From: Pseudidiomarina mangrovi
GTDB taxonomy: Bacteria > Pseudomonadota > Gammaproteobacteria > Enterobacterales > Alteromonadaceae
DNA length: 64,000 bases
Direction of reading: 5' to 3'
Assembly: GCF_003999375.1 (NCBI RefSeq)
Contig: NZ_RJLC01000017.1
Location: forward strand, 372,001 to 436,000
Shown here: positions 28,297 through 37,924 of the stretch, piece by piece
Layout: each line of letters starts with the position of its first letter
Numbering within the stretch: the stretch's first letter is position 1
The notes under the pieces: generated by a model
The model's database searches: none
The model's input: only the letters and a program-made list of their open reading frames with translations
What the model was told of the DNA's origin: nothing
Position numbers and translations under genes: made by a program

Positions 28297-30027
28297 TTAT
28301 GGTTTAGCAACCGCCATGTTGTAATTCATCACAAAGCCGTGCTTGTTGAAGTCCAGGACAAAGTGAAGCTGCATATCGGTGTTCATTAAGGCTTCAATTT
28401 CTGGCCCCATTTCCTCGCCTTCTAGCGCCATCATTGGGCCTACGGCGGCAAATAATTTTGCGTAATTAAAGCCCATAACCACGAACCCATTTTTGCTCAT
28501 GGCTTCAGCAGCAGCACTTTTTGCCGTGGCCTCACTGGCTGCAGAAACACCTAGTGCTAGGGTGTTGGCTCCGCGATGCAGCGTGGCATCGGATGGCAAA
28601 CCCAGATCAGCACCCGCCAGTACGGTGGTCTCACCGACTGCTGGTAACTCCAACGCCGCCAAGTTTGGATCAAATGACTGCAGCGTGGTGTACAAAGTTT
28701 CAATGTCATCTCCAGACATGCTGAAAGTCATGTTTAACGCGTCAGGACTGCCAGTCTCCAAGCCAGCCAAGTCAAAATCAACCACTTGGGCAGCAAAGCC
28801 TTTCAAACCACCCAGCATTTGCGTTACCGCTAAAGCTGCCATTGGGTTATTCGCCTTCATGCTCTCCTGTGCAGCCACGAGTGGCGCGCACGAAAATTTA
28901 GCCGAGGTCAAACTAACCCACATTTGGCTCAGATTAGGTGCTAAACGACCAAAATCAGTACCTAATCCTACGTAACCCATGACATCGCTAAGATTGCTCG
29001 TCATCGCCGTTGGAATAAATCCGCGTAAATCCTGCATGCGCTCTAACGTTGGCTGATGATGGGTCGGGATCAAAGTCGTGCTAGCAATCGTGGTGCCGCT
29101 ATCGGCTTGAGTAATTGCGGCGTCAAAGAATACCCCAGGCCATAGCGTAGCAATTTGACTCACATCAGTGCGGCATTCAGCAGTTTGCCATTCCGCCATC
29201 GAGGTATCTAACTCACCGGCGGAAATTGAGCGCAAATCAAGACCTAACTGGTTACTGTCGGGATTAACCAGCGCATTGGCCAAAATATCTGAGCGAATAT
29301 AGCCAACGCCATCAGCACGTAAATCATACTTTTTAAGGATATCGGTTAAGTAGCCGCTATCTTGCAAGTTATTAGCCGGTTGAGTTAATGCCAAACGCTG
29401 ACCTAAGTTTGCTTTATCGAGGCTCGCAGCATCGACAGTTAGTGTCGCCCAACCATCACCAACCCGCATCAGCAGGTCAATAGCAATTTCTTCCACCTCG
29501 TCACGGACTAATTGATAACGATAAACCGTAGCACCTTCGATAGTTTCTTCGGTTGCGCTGTAACCACTGGCCTGCTCGGCACGCTCAAACATCGCTAAAA
29601 ACTTAGCTTGGTCACCCACTGCAATGCGCAGTACCGGCGCTGCACCAACCATGTACAACATCGAACGTGCGTCACTGCTCACGCCGGTTAGCTCGGTGAA
29701 CTGTTCAGGTTGTACTAAGGCGTCAAGCAATTGACTATATAACGTCAGTCCAAAAGCAATTCCCTCGCTATCACCGAGTTCCGACTCGAGCAGCAGATTA
29801 TCCATTTCGGCTTTGGTGCTGGCTGCCATTTCAGGGGTCATGAAAGCAGTTGCGGCAAGGTAAGTCGGCAAGTCAATCGGTTTAATCTGTGCCGAGAACA
29901 ACGCCGTGTCAGCAGGCACGTATGCCAACTCCGCCATATTGATACCGGCATCGGCTTGCTTGTTGTAGGCATAATAACCGCCGGCTCCCGCAGCAATAAT
30001 AGCTGCTGCTATAAGTGTAGTTCGCAT
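28297..30027 (-). CDS. Unrecognised membrane-anchored or exported protein
   Basis: I do not recognise this 576-aa protein with confidence. Residues 1-20 (MRTTLIAAAIIAAGAGGYYA) form a hydrophobic anchor or signal segment, and the rest looks soluble and extracytoplasmic: acidic, rich in Ala, Leu, Thr and Met, with few Cys. The opening after the anchor, AELAYVPADTALFSAQIKPIDL, resembles the start of DUF3352-like periplasmic proteins, which is a weak hint only. GGAG stands before the ATG. It lies between rluC and rne, which are direct neighbours in E. coli, so it is an insertion relative to that order. A possible -10 (TATAAT at 30075-30070, minus) lies upstream. Confidence 0.8.
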   Translation of the reverse strand: MRTTLIAAAIIAAGAGGYYAYNKQADAGINMAELAYVPADTALFSAQIKPIDLPTYLAATAFMTPEMAASTKAEMDNLLLESELGDSEGIAFGLTLYSQLLDALVQPEQFTELTGVSSDARSMLYMVGAAPVLRIAVGDQAKFLAMFERAEQASGYSATEETIEGATVYRYQLVRDEVEEIAIDLLMRVGDGWATLTVDAASLDKANLGQRLALTQPANNLQDSGYLTDILKKYDLRADGVGYIRSDILANALVNPDSNQLGLDLRSISAGELDTSMAEWQTAECRTDVSQIATLWPGVFFDAAITQADSGTTIASTTLIPTHHQPTLERMQDLRGFIPTAMTSNLSDVMGYVGLGTDFGRLAPNLSQMWVSLTSAKFSCAPLVAAQESMKANNPMAALAVTQMLGGLKGFAAQVVDFDLAGLETGSPDALNMTFSMSGDDIETLYTTLQSFDPNLAALELPAVGETTVLAGADLGLPSDATLHRGANTLALGVSAASEATAKSAAAEAMSKNGFVVMGFNYAKLFAAVGPMMALEGEEMGPEIEALMNTDMQLHFVLDFNKHGFVMNYNMAVAKP

Positions 30028-30147
30028 AAGTGCTCCATGTTGTTTTTTCGTGCGAAGGGTTGTATTGGCATTATAAAACGCTATGCCTGTAAGAATGTAA
30101 AATTAGTGTAGCCAATTGTAACAAGTTCAACAACTAGAAAGCTTATG

Positions 30148-30177
30148 TTGTCATAAACAACGAAAACGTGGGATAAT
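30148..30177 (+). promoter_or_regulatory. Candidate rne promoter
   Basis: TTGTCA (30148-30153) and GATAAT (30172-30177) form a good sigma-70 promoter with an 18-base spacer. A start near 30184 would give a leader of about 355 bases to the rne ATG, similar in length to the E. coli rne leader. Consensus-based inference. Confidence 0.5.
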
Positions 30178-30183
30178 CAGCAG

Positions 30184-30537
30184 CCGGAAAAATTCCGCAC
30201 CGGTTAACAGAGAGCGGTACGTGGTAACACGTTGATAAAGTTACGTAAATAAAAATTCAGAGGGTCTGAGTGAGTCGCATTGAGCAGGTCTCAGCCAATC
30301 ACTGGCAAGCGCACTCAGGCCTTAATAAGCAAAAAAGCTAATGCTACGGCATAGCACGACGAGAATATACCAGCAGATTTCGGCTTGGTAACCAATTGCA
30401 AGCCGCACGTTCTTTATAACGGGCGGTGTCAGTACCCGCTGAGATAGCGTCATGACAACTCAACAATTTGAACACGAAATCGCGACGGCGTTCCGCCCCT
30501 CGTGCTGTGTTGTGGCTATATCATAAGAGTCACAACC
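30184..30537 (+). promoter_or_regulatory. Long structured 5' leader of rne
   Basis: The 30028-30537 gap holds no credible gene. Downstream of the candidate promoter it contains several hairpins, the clearest being CGGCTTG (30381-30387) with CAAGCCG (30399-30405). In E. coli the rne leader folds into hairpins that RNase E recognises to cut its own mRNA. The same kind of autoregulation is plausible here, but sequence conservation with E. coli was not checked. Confidence 0.5.
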
Positions 30538-33519
30538 ATGAAAAGAATGTTAATTAACGCAACGCAGCAAGAAGAATTGCGCGTAGCACTGGTAGACGGC
30601 CAACGTCTTTATGATCTCGACATCGAAAGTCGTGGTCATGAACAGAAAAAATCGAATATCTACAAGGGTAAAATTACCCGTGTTGAACCAAGCCTTGAGG
30701 CAGCCTTCGTTGATTATGGTGCCGAGCGTCATGGCTTCCTGCCATTAAAAGAAATTGCCAAACAATACTTCCCTACTGGTTACTCATTTTCTGGTCGCCC
30801 GAACATTCGTGATGCCATTAAAGAAGGCCAAGAAGTTATTGTACAAATTGATAAAGAAGAGCGCGGCCAAAAAGGCGCTGCACTGACAACCTTTATCTCA
30901 TTGGCTGGTTCGTATTTAGTATTAATGCCAAACAACCCGAAAGCCGGCGGTATCTCGCGCCGTATTGAAGGTGATGAGCGTACTGAATTAAAAGAAGCGT
31001 TAGGCTCAATCAACGTGCCCGATGATATGGGTGTGATTGTTCGTACTGCCGGCGTTGGTAAATCACCGGAAGAACTCGAGTGGGATCTCAACGTTTTAGT
31101 ACACCATTGGCGCACTATTGAGACAGCCGCTGGCGAACGCCCTGCTCCATTCTTAATCCATCAAGAAAGCAATGTGGTATTCCGTGCCATCCGCGATTAT
31201 TTACGTCGTGATATTGGCGAAGTCATGATCGATAACAACGATATTTTTGAACAAGTCAAACAGCACGTCAGTTTGATTCGTCCAGATTTCGTCAATCGCG
31301 TAAAGCTCTATCAAGGCTCCATACCACTTTTCAATCATTATCAAATTGAAAGTCAGATTGAATCGGCCTTCCAGCGTGAAGTGCGGCTGCCGTCTGGTGG
31401 CTCTATTGTGATTGACCCAACCGAAGCGCTGACGTCGATTGATATCAACTCATCGCGCGCAACCAAAGGTGGCGACATCGAGGAAACCGCGTTTCAGACC
31501 AACCTTGAGGCGGCTGAAGAAATTGCCCGTCAATTGCGTCTGCGCGACGTGGGTGGTCTGGTGGTCATTGACTTCATTGATATGACGCCAGTACGTCATC
31601 AACGCGAAGTTGAAAACCGCCTACGCGATAGCCTGAAGCAAGATCGTGCGCGCATTCAAGTAGCTCGCATTTCGCGCTTTGGTCTGTTGGAAATGTCACG
31701 TCAGCGCTTGCGTCCAAGCTTGGGTGAGTCATCCAACCATGTGTGTCCGCGCTGTAGCGGCCAAGGCACCATTCGTTCAGTTGAATCACTGGCTCTATCT
31801 ATCTTGCGCTTAATCGAAGAAGAAGCGCTGAAAGACAAAACCTTACAAGTACAAGCACAGGTTCCGGTCAGCGTTGGTACTTATTTGCTCAACGAAAAAC
31901 GCAGCTCAATCACTGATATTGAAAAGCGCCATAAGGTATCGGTACTGGTTATTCCAAATCAGAATCTCGAGACACCACATTTTGATGTGCGCCGTTTGCG
32001 TTCTGATGAGGTAGAAGCCGCCAATAGCTTCACCCTGCTTGATAAAGCCGACGATAGCTCCATGACCTTTACCTTAAATAAGGAAAAAGTCGCTTTTGAA
32101 GAGCCTGCAATCAAACACCTGCAAGCCCCAGCAGCTCCAGCACCAGTTGCCGCAGCTGCCTCCACTGAAAAAGCTGCAGTACCAGCCGGCCCGGGCTTAA
32201 TCAGTCGCTTGATGAGTTGGTTCGGCAGCCTATTCAGTGGCTCAGACAACAAAGAACAAAAAACTGAGCAAGAGCCGCAACGTCGTCCACAACAACGTCG
32301 TAACCAGCGCGGCAACAACCGCCGTCGTGGTGGTGCTAACCGTGGCCCGCGTGAGCGCGATGAACGTAACAATAAAGCTGAGGTAGCAGCTGTTGCCGAG
32401 CCAGTGGCAGCCAGCGCTGCGGCTAGTGATGATAAGCCAGTACGTAATGAACGTGGTGGTCGTCGCGGTCGTAACCGGAATAACCGCCAGCGTAATGAAA
32501 ATGCAGCAGCTAGTGACGCCGCAAACGTTGAAGCAACAGCAGTCACTAGCGTTGCTGACGACGTTTCCAGCAGCAATGAGCAGCATGATGATGCACCTAC
32601 GGTCAGCAAACCGCGCCGTCAACGCCGTAAGCTTGAGCGCTCGGTGCGTGTTGTTGCTGGTGACAGCACTGAAACGGCAAGCACTGAAACCACAAGCGCT
32701 GAAAAAGCCGAGGCAGTAACAGCAGCCGATCAAGCCGAAGTGAAGGCGGAAGTGAAGGCCGATATCGATACCACAGAGAGTGCGACGACCGCAGCGGTAG
32801 ATATGACCGCAGCTGATACAACGTCGACCGAAACAGCCCCGACAGCCAGTGACGATACCAGTGCTACCGCGGCCAGTGACAGTGACGAGCAACAGCCAAC
32901 GCGCAATCGTAGCCGCCGTTCGCCGCGTCACCAGCGTGCTGCTGGTCAACGCCGTAAAGCGGAACAACAGGAACTAACTGACGAAACAGCTGACTCTTCA
33001 GTGACTGACGCAACAGCAGCGGCTGACGCTAACGACGTCGCGCAGCCAGAAGCGGAAGCGGCTTCCAGTGCTGTAACAGAGCAGGCTGTAACTGAAAGTA
33101 CTGTAACTGAAAGTGCAGTAACAGAAAGTGCAGCGGCGGCAGCAATAACCGCAGAGCCGGCGGTAGCACCTGCTCCAGAACAAGCTCAAGTTACGGAAGC
33201 AGCAGCAGAAGCGCAAGCCGAAGCCACACCGGAGCCAAAAGTCGCAGCGAAAGAAGAGCCGAAAGCAGAGCCGAAAGCTGAAGCGAAGCCAGAGCGCAAA
33301 ACTGCAGCCAAAGCGGCTCAGCCAGTAGCCCAGCCACAGGCGAAGAAAGTGGTGTCGGCGGCTATGGCTAAAGCCACTGCTACGCCGCGTGATGGTCAAT
33401 TTAGCCCGCTCACAGTCGCCAGTGATGAGCAACGCCCAGCCTTTGCTAAAGCACCGGTAACGGCGAGCCTGAGTGAAGCGAAATCTGTCGCCAGCGCAGC
33501 CATGACAAAAACTCAGTAA
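30538..33519 (+). CDS. rne: Ribonuclease E
   Basis: Endonuclease that begins mRNA decay and processes rRNA and tRNA. The ATG at 30538 gives [18 protein letters not shown], as in E. coli; the frame open from 30502 is not the start. The S1 domain is near the N-terminus, the catalytic Asp pair at about residues 302 (SIDIN) and 345 (VIDFIDM), and the Zn-link Cys403/Cys406 in CPRCSG. After about residue 530 the scaffold is disordered: an Arg-rich RNA-binding stretch ([18 protein letters not shown]), then long Ala/Glu/Thr repeats such as TESxVTES and EPKAEPKAE. The end repeats a SAAMxK motif twice and may bind PNPase. Total 993 aa. A strong terminator follows. Confidence 0.96.
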   Translation: MKRMLINATQQEELRVALVDGQRLYDLDIESRGHEQKKSNIYKGKITRVEPSLEAAFVDYGAERHGFLPLKEIAKQYFPTGYSFSGRPNIRDAIKEGQEVIVQIDKEERGQKGAALTTFISLAGSYLVLMPNNPKAGGISRRIEGDERTELKEALGSINVPDDMGVIVRTAGVGKSPEELEWDLNVLVHHWRTIETAAGERPAPFLIHQESNVVFRAIRDYLRRDIGEVMIDNNDIFEQVKQHVSLIRPDFVNRVKLYQGSIPLFNHYQIESQIESAFQREVRLPSGGSIVIDPTEALTSIDINSSRATKGGDIEETAFQTNLEAAEEIARQLRLRDVGGLVVIDFIDMTPVRHQREVENRLRDSLKQDRARIQVARISRFGLLEMSRQRLRPSLGESSNHVCPRCSGQGTIRSVESLALSILRLIEEEALKDKTLQVQAQVPVSVGTYLLNEKRSSITDIEKRHKVSVLVIPNQNLETPHFDVRRLRSDEVEAANSFTLLDKADDSSMTFTLNKEKVAFEEPAIKHLQAPAAPAPVAAAASTEKAAVPAGPGLISRLMSWFGSLFSGSDNKEQKTEQEPQRRPQQRRNQRGNNRRRGGANRGPRERDERNNKAEVAAVAEPVAASAAASDDKPVRNERGGRRGRNRNNRQRNENAAASDAANVEATAVTSVADDVSSSNEQHDDAPTVSKPRRQRRKLERSVRVVAGDSTETASTETTSAEKAEAVTAADQAEVKAEVKADIDTTESATTAAVDMTAADTTSTETAPTASDDTSATAASDSDEQQPTRNRSRRSPRHQRAAGQRRKAEQQELTDETADSSVTDATAAADANDVAQPEAEAASSAVTEQAVTESTVTESAVTESAAAAAITAEPAVAPAPEQAQVTEAAAEAQAEATPEPKVAAKEEPKAEPKAEAKPERKTAAKAAQPVAQPQAKKVVSAAMAKATATPRDGQFSPLTVASDEQRPAFAKAPVTASLSEAKSVASAAMTKTQ

Positions 33520-33550
33520 CTATGCGTGAGTAGTTGATTGATAGGCATTA

Positions 33551-33576
33551 AAAACCGGGGCATGCCCCGGTTTTTT
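33551..33576. terminator. Bidirectional terminator between rne and the S9 peptidase
   Basis: AAAACCGGGG (33551-33560) pairs with CCCCGGTTTT (33565-33574) around CATG; the T run extends to 33576 and an A run flanks the other side. It can end both the rightward rne transcript and the leftward peptidase transcript. Confidence 0.88.
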
Positions 33577-33611
33577 ATTACCTGTGTTATGCCGGTAGGC
33601 GAATCACTCGC

Positions 33612-36095
33612 CTACTTCAGGTTCTCTTCGAACAGCATAAAGATACGACGATACTCATCTAGCCAGCTTGATGGCTGCCGAAAACCATGCGGTTCAACCG
33701 GGTAAATCGCCGTCTCAAAATTGATATTCTCATGCTCAATCAAGCGTTGTACCACGCGCACGCTATCTTGGAAGAACACGTTGTCATCCACCATCGGTGA
33801 CATGATCAATAGCTGATCACGAAGCCCTTCGGTGAAATAAATCGGCGAGCTACGGCGATAGGCAATCGGGTCGTCATCAGGCAAGTTCAAGATATTTGAG
33901 GTGTAACCAGTATTGTAATGCGCCCAATCACTGACCGGACGCAGTGCCGCACCAGCTTGGAACAAGCCAGGCTCTTTGAACAACGCCATAAAGGTTAAAA
34001 AGCCACCGTACGAACCACCATAGGTACCCACACGATTGGTATCAACATTAGCGTTCGCACCCGCCCACTTCACCACATCAATTAAATCTTCAACTTCTGG
34101 TGTGCCCATTTGCCGGTACACCGCGGTGCGCCAATCACGGCCGTAGCCTTTAGAGCCACGGTAGTCAAGATCAAGCACCACATAGCCATGTTCGGTGAGC
34201 ATGCTATGGAACATAAACTCGCGCTGATAGTTCGACCATCCACCATGAGCGTTCTGCAAGTAGCCAGCACCGTGAATAAATACCACCGCTGGATATTTTT
34301 CCGCCCGATTAGGGTCATAATCAGCTGGGTAATACACCCGTGTATAGATTGGGTCAGCCACATGACTAGACGCAATAGGCACAATGTTTGGCGCGGCCCA
34401 ATCAACGGCTAAATAAGCATCGCTAACGGTATGGGTCAAACGTTGTGCCGTGGCATCTGCGCCGATTGTTTGATGGTACAGTTCTGGTGGCGTAAGTGCA
34501 CTGGAGTGCGTGATCAACAACTGATCTTCGTTGGGGCTCAATTCATAATTATTGATACCACCGAGCTTAGTCAGTTGCTCAAGCTCACCGCTGGCAGTGG
34601 CTACGCGGAAAATTTCATAGTTACCTGGGTGGGGCTTATTGCCACTGAAATAAATGTACGAACCATCAGCATTCACTTGCGGATCTTCAGTGACATACTT
34701 ACCTGAGGTTAACTGACGCTCTTTGCCATTCAACGGTTTCACATAAAGATGCGCATAGCCATCTTGTTCCGATTGATACCACAGCGTAGTGCTATTCGGT
34801 AAAAAGCCAAATTCATTATGGGTGTAATTGATCCAGGCCTCATCGCTCAAGCGGTGTTGGCTTTGCAATTGTTTGCCAGCGAAATCGAAACTGGCTATCC
34901 AGCGATCTTTGTTATCCCAGGCTTCCAACATCACCAATGCTTGTTTGCCGTCGTCGCTCCAGCGGAATGCCCCGCTCGACCAGCCCCAATCCTGCAACAA
35001 GGTGATAGGCCGTGGCTTTTTCTCACTGCTGTAGGTTTTGCCTTGGGCTTGGTAGTTTTCTGCCTTCACCGCCGCCAACGCATCATCGTCATAACCCGGC
35101 AACGTGTTGTAGGTGAACGTTGTTTTCGTACCGTCGGTTAAATTAAGCGCCATCACAGTATGCTCAACTGGCTTGGCATCAGCCACCCGACGACGCACAT
35201 CGCGGGCTTTAACTCGGCCATCTTCAGCCACATAATCAGGCATGATGTCGCCGTCAGCACGCCACCCTTGTGGGCTGGTGATAGCAACTAATAATTTGTC
35301 ACCCGCTGGCGACAAACTCGCCGCGACGATCTGTTTGTTATTGCCTAAATAGAATGGCTGCGGCGCCAAGCTACTATTACTGTCTGCCAATAGTTGCTGC
35401 TGGGCAAAACGCTCAGCACGGTCGTTACGCTCTTTCTGTACAAATTCAATCAGCTCGATTTGCTCGCGGGCAATAAAATCCTTGGCTGGGGCATTGGCTT
35501 CTGGTGCTTCACGGGTTTCCAGGCTGGCCAGCTGGGTGGTCAACCCAGAGCGTGGATCAACAGCAAAGAAATCGTTACCTTGACGGAACGACAAGCGGCC
35601 ATCGGTTAAGAACATCAATTGATTTTGCCGAGCTTCATCGCGAGTCAACTGCTGTACCTTGCCAGCGGCTAAGTCCCGCACAAACACATTGCCCTCAAAG
35701 GTATAAGCTAACAAGCTACGGTCACTGTTATACACACCGTCGCTGTAGGCATAGTTGTGTAAACGGTCGAGCGGGACTTGATGCGCCGCTTCGCCATTTA
35801 ACGGCAAATGATACCAATCCCGTAACAAACTGCCTTCGCGCTTCTGTTGATACAGTACGCCATCACCAGAGACCATCCAGTAGGCATTCTCGGGCGAACG
35901 CCCCAACCAATCTTGGTCGGCCATAATTTTTTCAAGGGTTAATTCACTACCGGCAACAGCATTTGGATTACTGGCCAACTGCACAGTTTCAATCGGTTGT
36001 TGGGTGACATTTGGCGCGGTAGCAGCTTCATTGGTGCTAACACAGGCACTGGCTAGCAAGGCGGCTGCAATAGCTAACGCGAGTTTGCTTTTCAT
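33612..36095 (-). CDS. S9 family (DPP IV/prolyl oligopeptidase-like) peptidase, lipoprotein
   Basis: Serine peptidase with an N-terminal beta-propeller and a C-terminal alpha/beta hydrolase. The nucleophile Ser (about residue 695) lies in YGGSYGGF, the Asp near 770 in MVDDNVFF and the His near 801 in EPHGFRQP. The signal MKSKLALAIAAALLASAC ends in a lipobox with Cys18, so it is predicted to be a membrane lipoprotein facing the periplasm or outside. I chose the ATG at 36095, preceded by AGAGGA, because it places the signal peptide at the N-terminus; the open frame goes on to 36188. It fits a protein-scavenging lifestyle. A terminator separates it from maiA. Confidence 0.92.
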   Translation of the reverse strand: MKSKLALAIAAALLASACVSTNEAATAPNVTQQPIETVQLASNPNAVAGSELTLEKIMADQDWLGRSPENAYWMVSGDGVLYQQKREGSLLRDWYHLPLNGEAAHQVPLDRLHNYAYSDGVYNSDRSLLAYTFEGNVFVRDLAAGKVQQLTRDEARQNQLMFLTDGRLSFRQGNDFFAVDPRSGLTTQLASLETREAPEANAPAKDFIAREQIELIEFVQKERNDRAERFAQQQLLADSNSSLAPQPFYLGNNKQIVAASLSPAGDKLLVAITSPQGWRADGDIMPDYVAEDGRVKARDVRRRVADAKPVEHTVMALNLTDGTKTTFTYNTLPGYDDDALAAVKAENYQAQGKTYSSEKKPRPITLLQDWGWSSGAFRWSDDGKQALVMLEAWDNKDRWIASFDFAGKQLQSQHRLSDEAWINYTHNEFGFLPNSTTLWYQSEQDGYAHLYVKPLNGKERQLTSGKYVTEDPQVNADGSYIYFSGNKPHPGNYEIFRVATASGELEQLTKLGGINNYELSPNEDQLLITHSSALTPPELYHQTIGADATAQRLTHTVSDAYLAVDWAAPNIVPIASSHVADPIYTRVYYPADYDPNRAEKYPAVVFIHGAGYLQNAHGGWSNYQREFMFHSMLTEHGYVVLDLDYRGSKGYGRDWRTAVYRQMGTPEVEDLIDVVKWAGANANVDTNRVGTYGGSYGGFLTFMALFKEPGLFQAGAALRPVSDWAHYNTGYTSNILNLPDDDPIAYRRSSPIYFTEGLRDQLLIMSPMVDDNVFFQDSVRVVQRLIEHENINFETAIYPVEPHGFRQPSSWLDEYRRIFMLFEENLK

Positions 36096-36134
36096 TATGG
36101 TTATCCTCTTAGTAAGCGTTACCGCATTAAAGCA

Positions 36135-36165
36135 AAAAGCCCGACACAATTCGAGTCGGGCTTTT
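36135..36165 (-). terminator. Terminator of the hppD-hmgA-fahA-maiA operon
   Basis: AAAAGCCCGAC (36135-36145) pairs with GTCGGGCTTTT (36155-36165) around a nine-base loop. On the minus strand the stem ends in a T run. It lies just after maiA and before the peptidase gene. Confidence 0.8.
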
Positions 36166-36197
36166 GCTGATTGCGATGAAGTTGGCACAAATTGCGG

Positions 36198-36839
36198 TTA
36201 GCTCTCCGCATCGGGCTGTTTACTCGGATGCGCCGCTGCTACCCAGGGCAATTCCAGCAACTTCTGATACATAGCTTGTAGCCGCGGGTATGCGGTCAAA
36301 TCAATACCGAAGCGCTCGGCGCTGTATACTTGGGGCACCAAGCAGGCATCTGCCATAGAGAACAAATCGCCGTAACAGTAATTACCGCCATGATCAATAA
36401 GCGAAATTTCGAAACTGGCAAAGGCTTTGGCAAACCAATGTGCCAGCCAAGCTTTTTTCGCTTGGTCGTCAAGCTTCAAGGTGCCGCTAAGATACTGCTG
36501 CACCCGTAAGTTAATCAGCGGCTGTAATTCACTGGCTAAATCCAGCGACATGGCTCGTATCTGTGCCCGATCAGCAGCCTTGCCCGGTAATAACGCTGGG
36601 CCAGGATACTTTTCGTCGAGATATTCCATAATCGCCAGCGACTGGTGAATGACGGTTTTACCATCCACCAAAGTTGGCACTAAGCCGTTCGGATTAAGCT
36701 GTCGATAGGCCTGCTGGTGTTGCTGACCACCATCACGCAGCAAATGAACTGGCAGATACTGGTAATCGAGGCGTTTAAAATTTAGTGCAATACGCGCCCG
36801 ATAGCTGGCACTTGAGCGCCAATACCCATAGAGTTCCAT
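36198..36839 (-). CDS. maiA: Maleylacetoacetate isomerase (zeta-class GST fold)
   Basis: Isomerises maleylacetoacetate to fumarylacetoacetate with glutathione as cofactor. GYWRSSASYRARIALNFK at the N-terminus carries the zeta-class SSxxxR glutathione site, followed by NPNGLVPTLVDG and QSLAIMEYLDEKYP. A GTG at 36851 is in frame, but its AAGGA would be in contact with the start codon. The ATG at 36839 is 11 bases after AAGGAG and gives the family start MELYGYWRSS (213 aa). Last gene of the tyrosine catabolic operon. Confidence 0.92.
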   Translation of the reverse strand: MELYGYWRSSASYRARIALNFKRLDYQYLPVHLLRDGGQQHQQAYRQLNPNGLVPTLVDGKTVIHQSLAIMEYLDEKYPGPALLPGKAADRAQIRAMSLDLASELQPLINLRVQQYLSGTLKLDDQAKKAWLAHWFAKAFASFEISLIDHGGNYCYGDLFSMADACLVPQVYSAERFGIDLTAYPRLQAMYQKLLELPWVAAAHPSKQPDAES

Positions 36840-36869
36840 CAGCGTGCTCACTCCTTAACAATTAACGCG

Positions 36870-37910
36870 TTAGTCGGCTTGGGGCGCTGCTGTTGGTTCA
36901 GTGTAGGCCACCACCTGTTGTTCAATACTGCCAAAGATACTCATACCCTGTTGGTCGAGCATCTCAATTTTGATGCTGTCGCCAAACTGCATAAAGCCAG
37001 TACTGGGTTTGCCGTCACGAATAGTTTCAATCATCCGCACTTCAGCAATACAACTATAGCCTAGACCACCTTCGCTAATTGCGCTGCCATGATCAGTGCC
37101 TTGCTTGTTCGATACCGTACCTGAACCGATAATTGCACCAGCACTCAAATGCCGTGTTTTTGCAGCATGAGCAACAAGTTGCGCAAAATTAAAGGTCATA
37201 TCCACACCGGCGTTGGGCTTGCCAAATAATTGTCCATTAAGCTCGCTCAACAGCGGTAAATGCACTTTATGGTCTTGCCATGCCGCACCAAGTTCATCAG
37301 GCGTTACTGCCACGGGAGAGAATGCTGACGATGGTTTGGACTGAAAAAAGCCGAAACCTTTGGCTAATTCATTGGGAATTAAACCGCGCAACGACACGTC
37401 GTTCACCAACATCACCAAGCGAATATAATCGCCGGCATGATTGGCTGGGGTGCCCATCGGCACGTCATCGGTGATCACCGCTACTTCGCCTTCAAAATCT
37501 ATTCCCCAGGCGGTATCGGCCATTTCAATCGGGTCTTTGGGGCCAAGAAAATCATCCGAACCGCCCTGATACATCAACGGATCGGTCCAGAAACTTTCTG
37601 GCATCTCGGCATTGCGCGCTTTACGCACTAATTCCACATGATTGACATAGGCGCTGCCGTCAGCCCACTGGTAGGCGCGTGGTAACGGCGATTCACAGAG
37701 GCTTTGGTCAAACGCCACCGCTTCACTGATCTCACCAGCATTTAATGCCGCGTAAATAGGCTCCAATGCCGGCGCAATACCATCCCAATCGTCGAGGACT
37801 TCTTGCAGGGTTGCGGCCAAGGCTGGCACAGCCACGGCCTGAGTTAAATCACGACTGACCAACATCAGCTGGCCGTCACGGGTTCCATTTCGATAACTTG
37901 CAAACTTCAT
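36870..37910 (-). CDS. fahA: Fumarylacetoacetase (FAH family)
   Basis: Hydrolyses fumarylacetoacetate to fumarate and acetoacetate, the last step of tyrosine breakdown. The metal-binding FAH core shows WGIDFEGEVAVITDDVP, VSLRGLIP and FNFAQLVAHAAKTRHLSAG, and GSGTVSN is the usual C-terminal block. At 346 aa it is the compact bacterial form. Its place between hmgA and maiA supports this role rather than another FAH-family activity. Confidence 0.9.
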   Translation of the reverse strand: MKFASYRNGTRDGQLMLVSRDLTQAVAVPALAATLQEVLDDWDGIAPALEPIYAALNAGEISEAVAFDQSLCESPLPRAYQWADGSAYVNHVELVRKARNAEMPESFWTDPLMYQGGSDDFLGPKDPIEMADTAWGIDFEGEVAVITDDVPMGTPANHAGDYIRLVMLVNDVSLRGLIPNELAKGFGFFQSKPSSAFSPVAVTPDELGAAWQDHKVHLPLLSELNGQLFGKPNAGVDMTFNFAQLVAHAAKTRHLSAGAIIGSGTVSNKQGTDHGSAISEGGLGYSCIAEVRMIETIRDGKPSTGFMQFGDSIKIEMLDQQGMSIFGSIEQQVVAYTEPTAAPQAD

Positions 37911-37924
37911 AGTAAGTTTGGTTC

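Noticed and set aside
33000-33320. Tandem repeats that might suggest a CRISPR or satellite array
   Set aside because: The units are short, imperfect and in phase with the rne reading frame (TESx[13 protein letters not shown]), so they are protein-coding repeats.
31959-33432. Several long minus-strand frames of up to 241 aa
   Set aside because: They mirror the repetitive Ala/Glu/Arg codons of the RNase E tail. Their Leu/Arg/Cys-rich low-complexity products look like no known protein.
34082-34405. 107-aa frames on both strands within the S9 peptidase gene
   Set aside because: They lie inside the peptidase's well-supported coding frame and match nothing.
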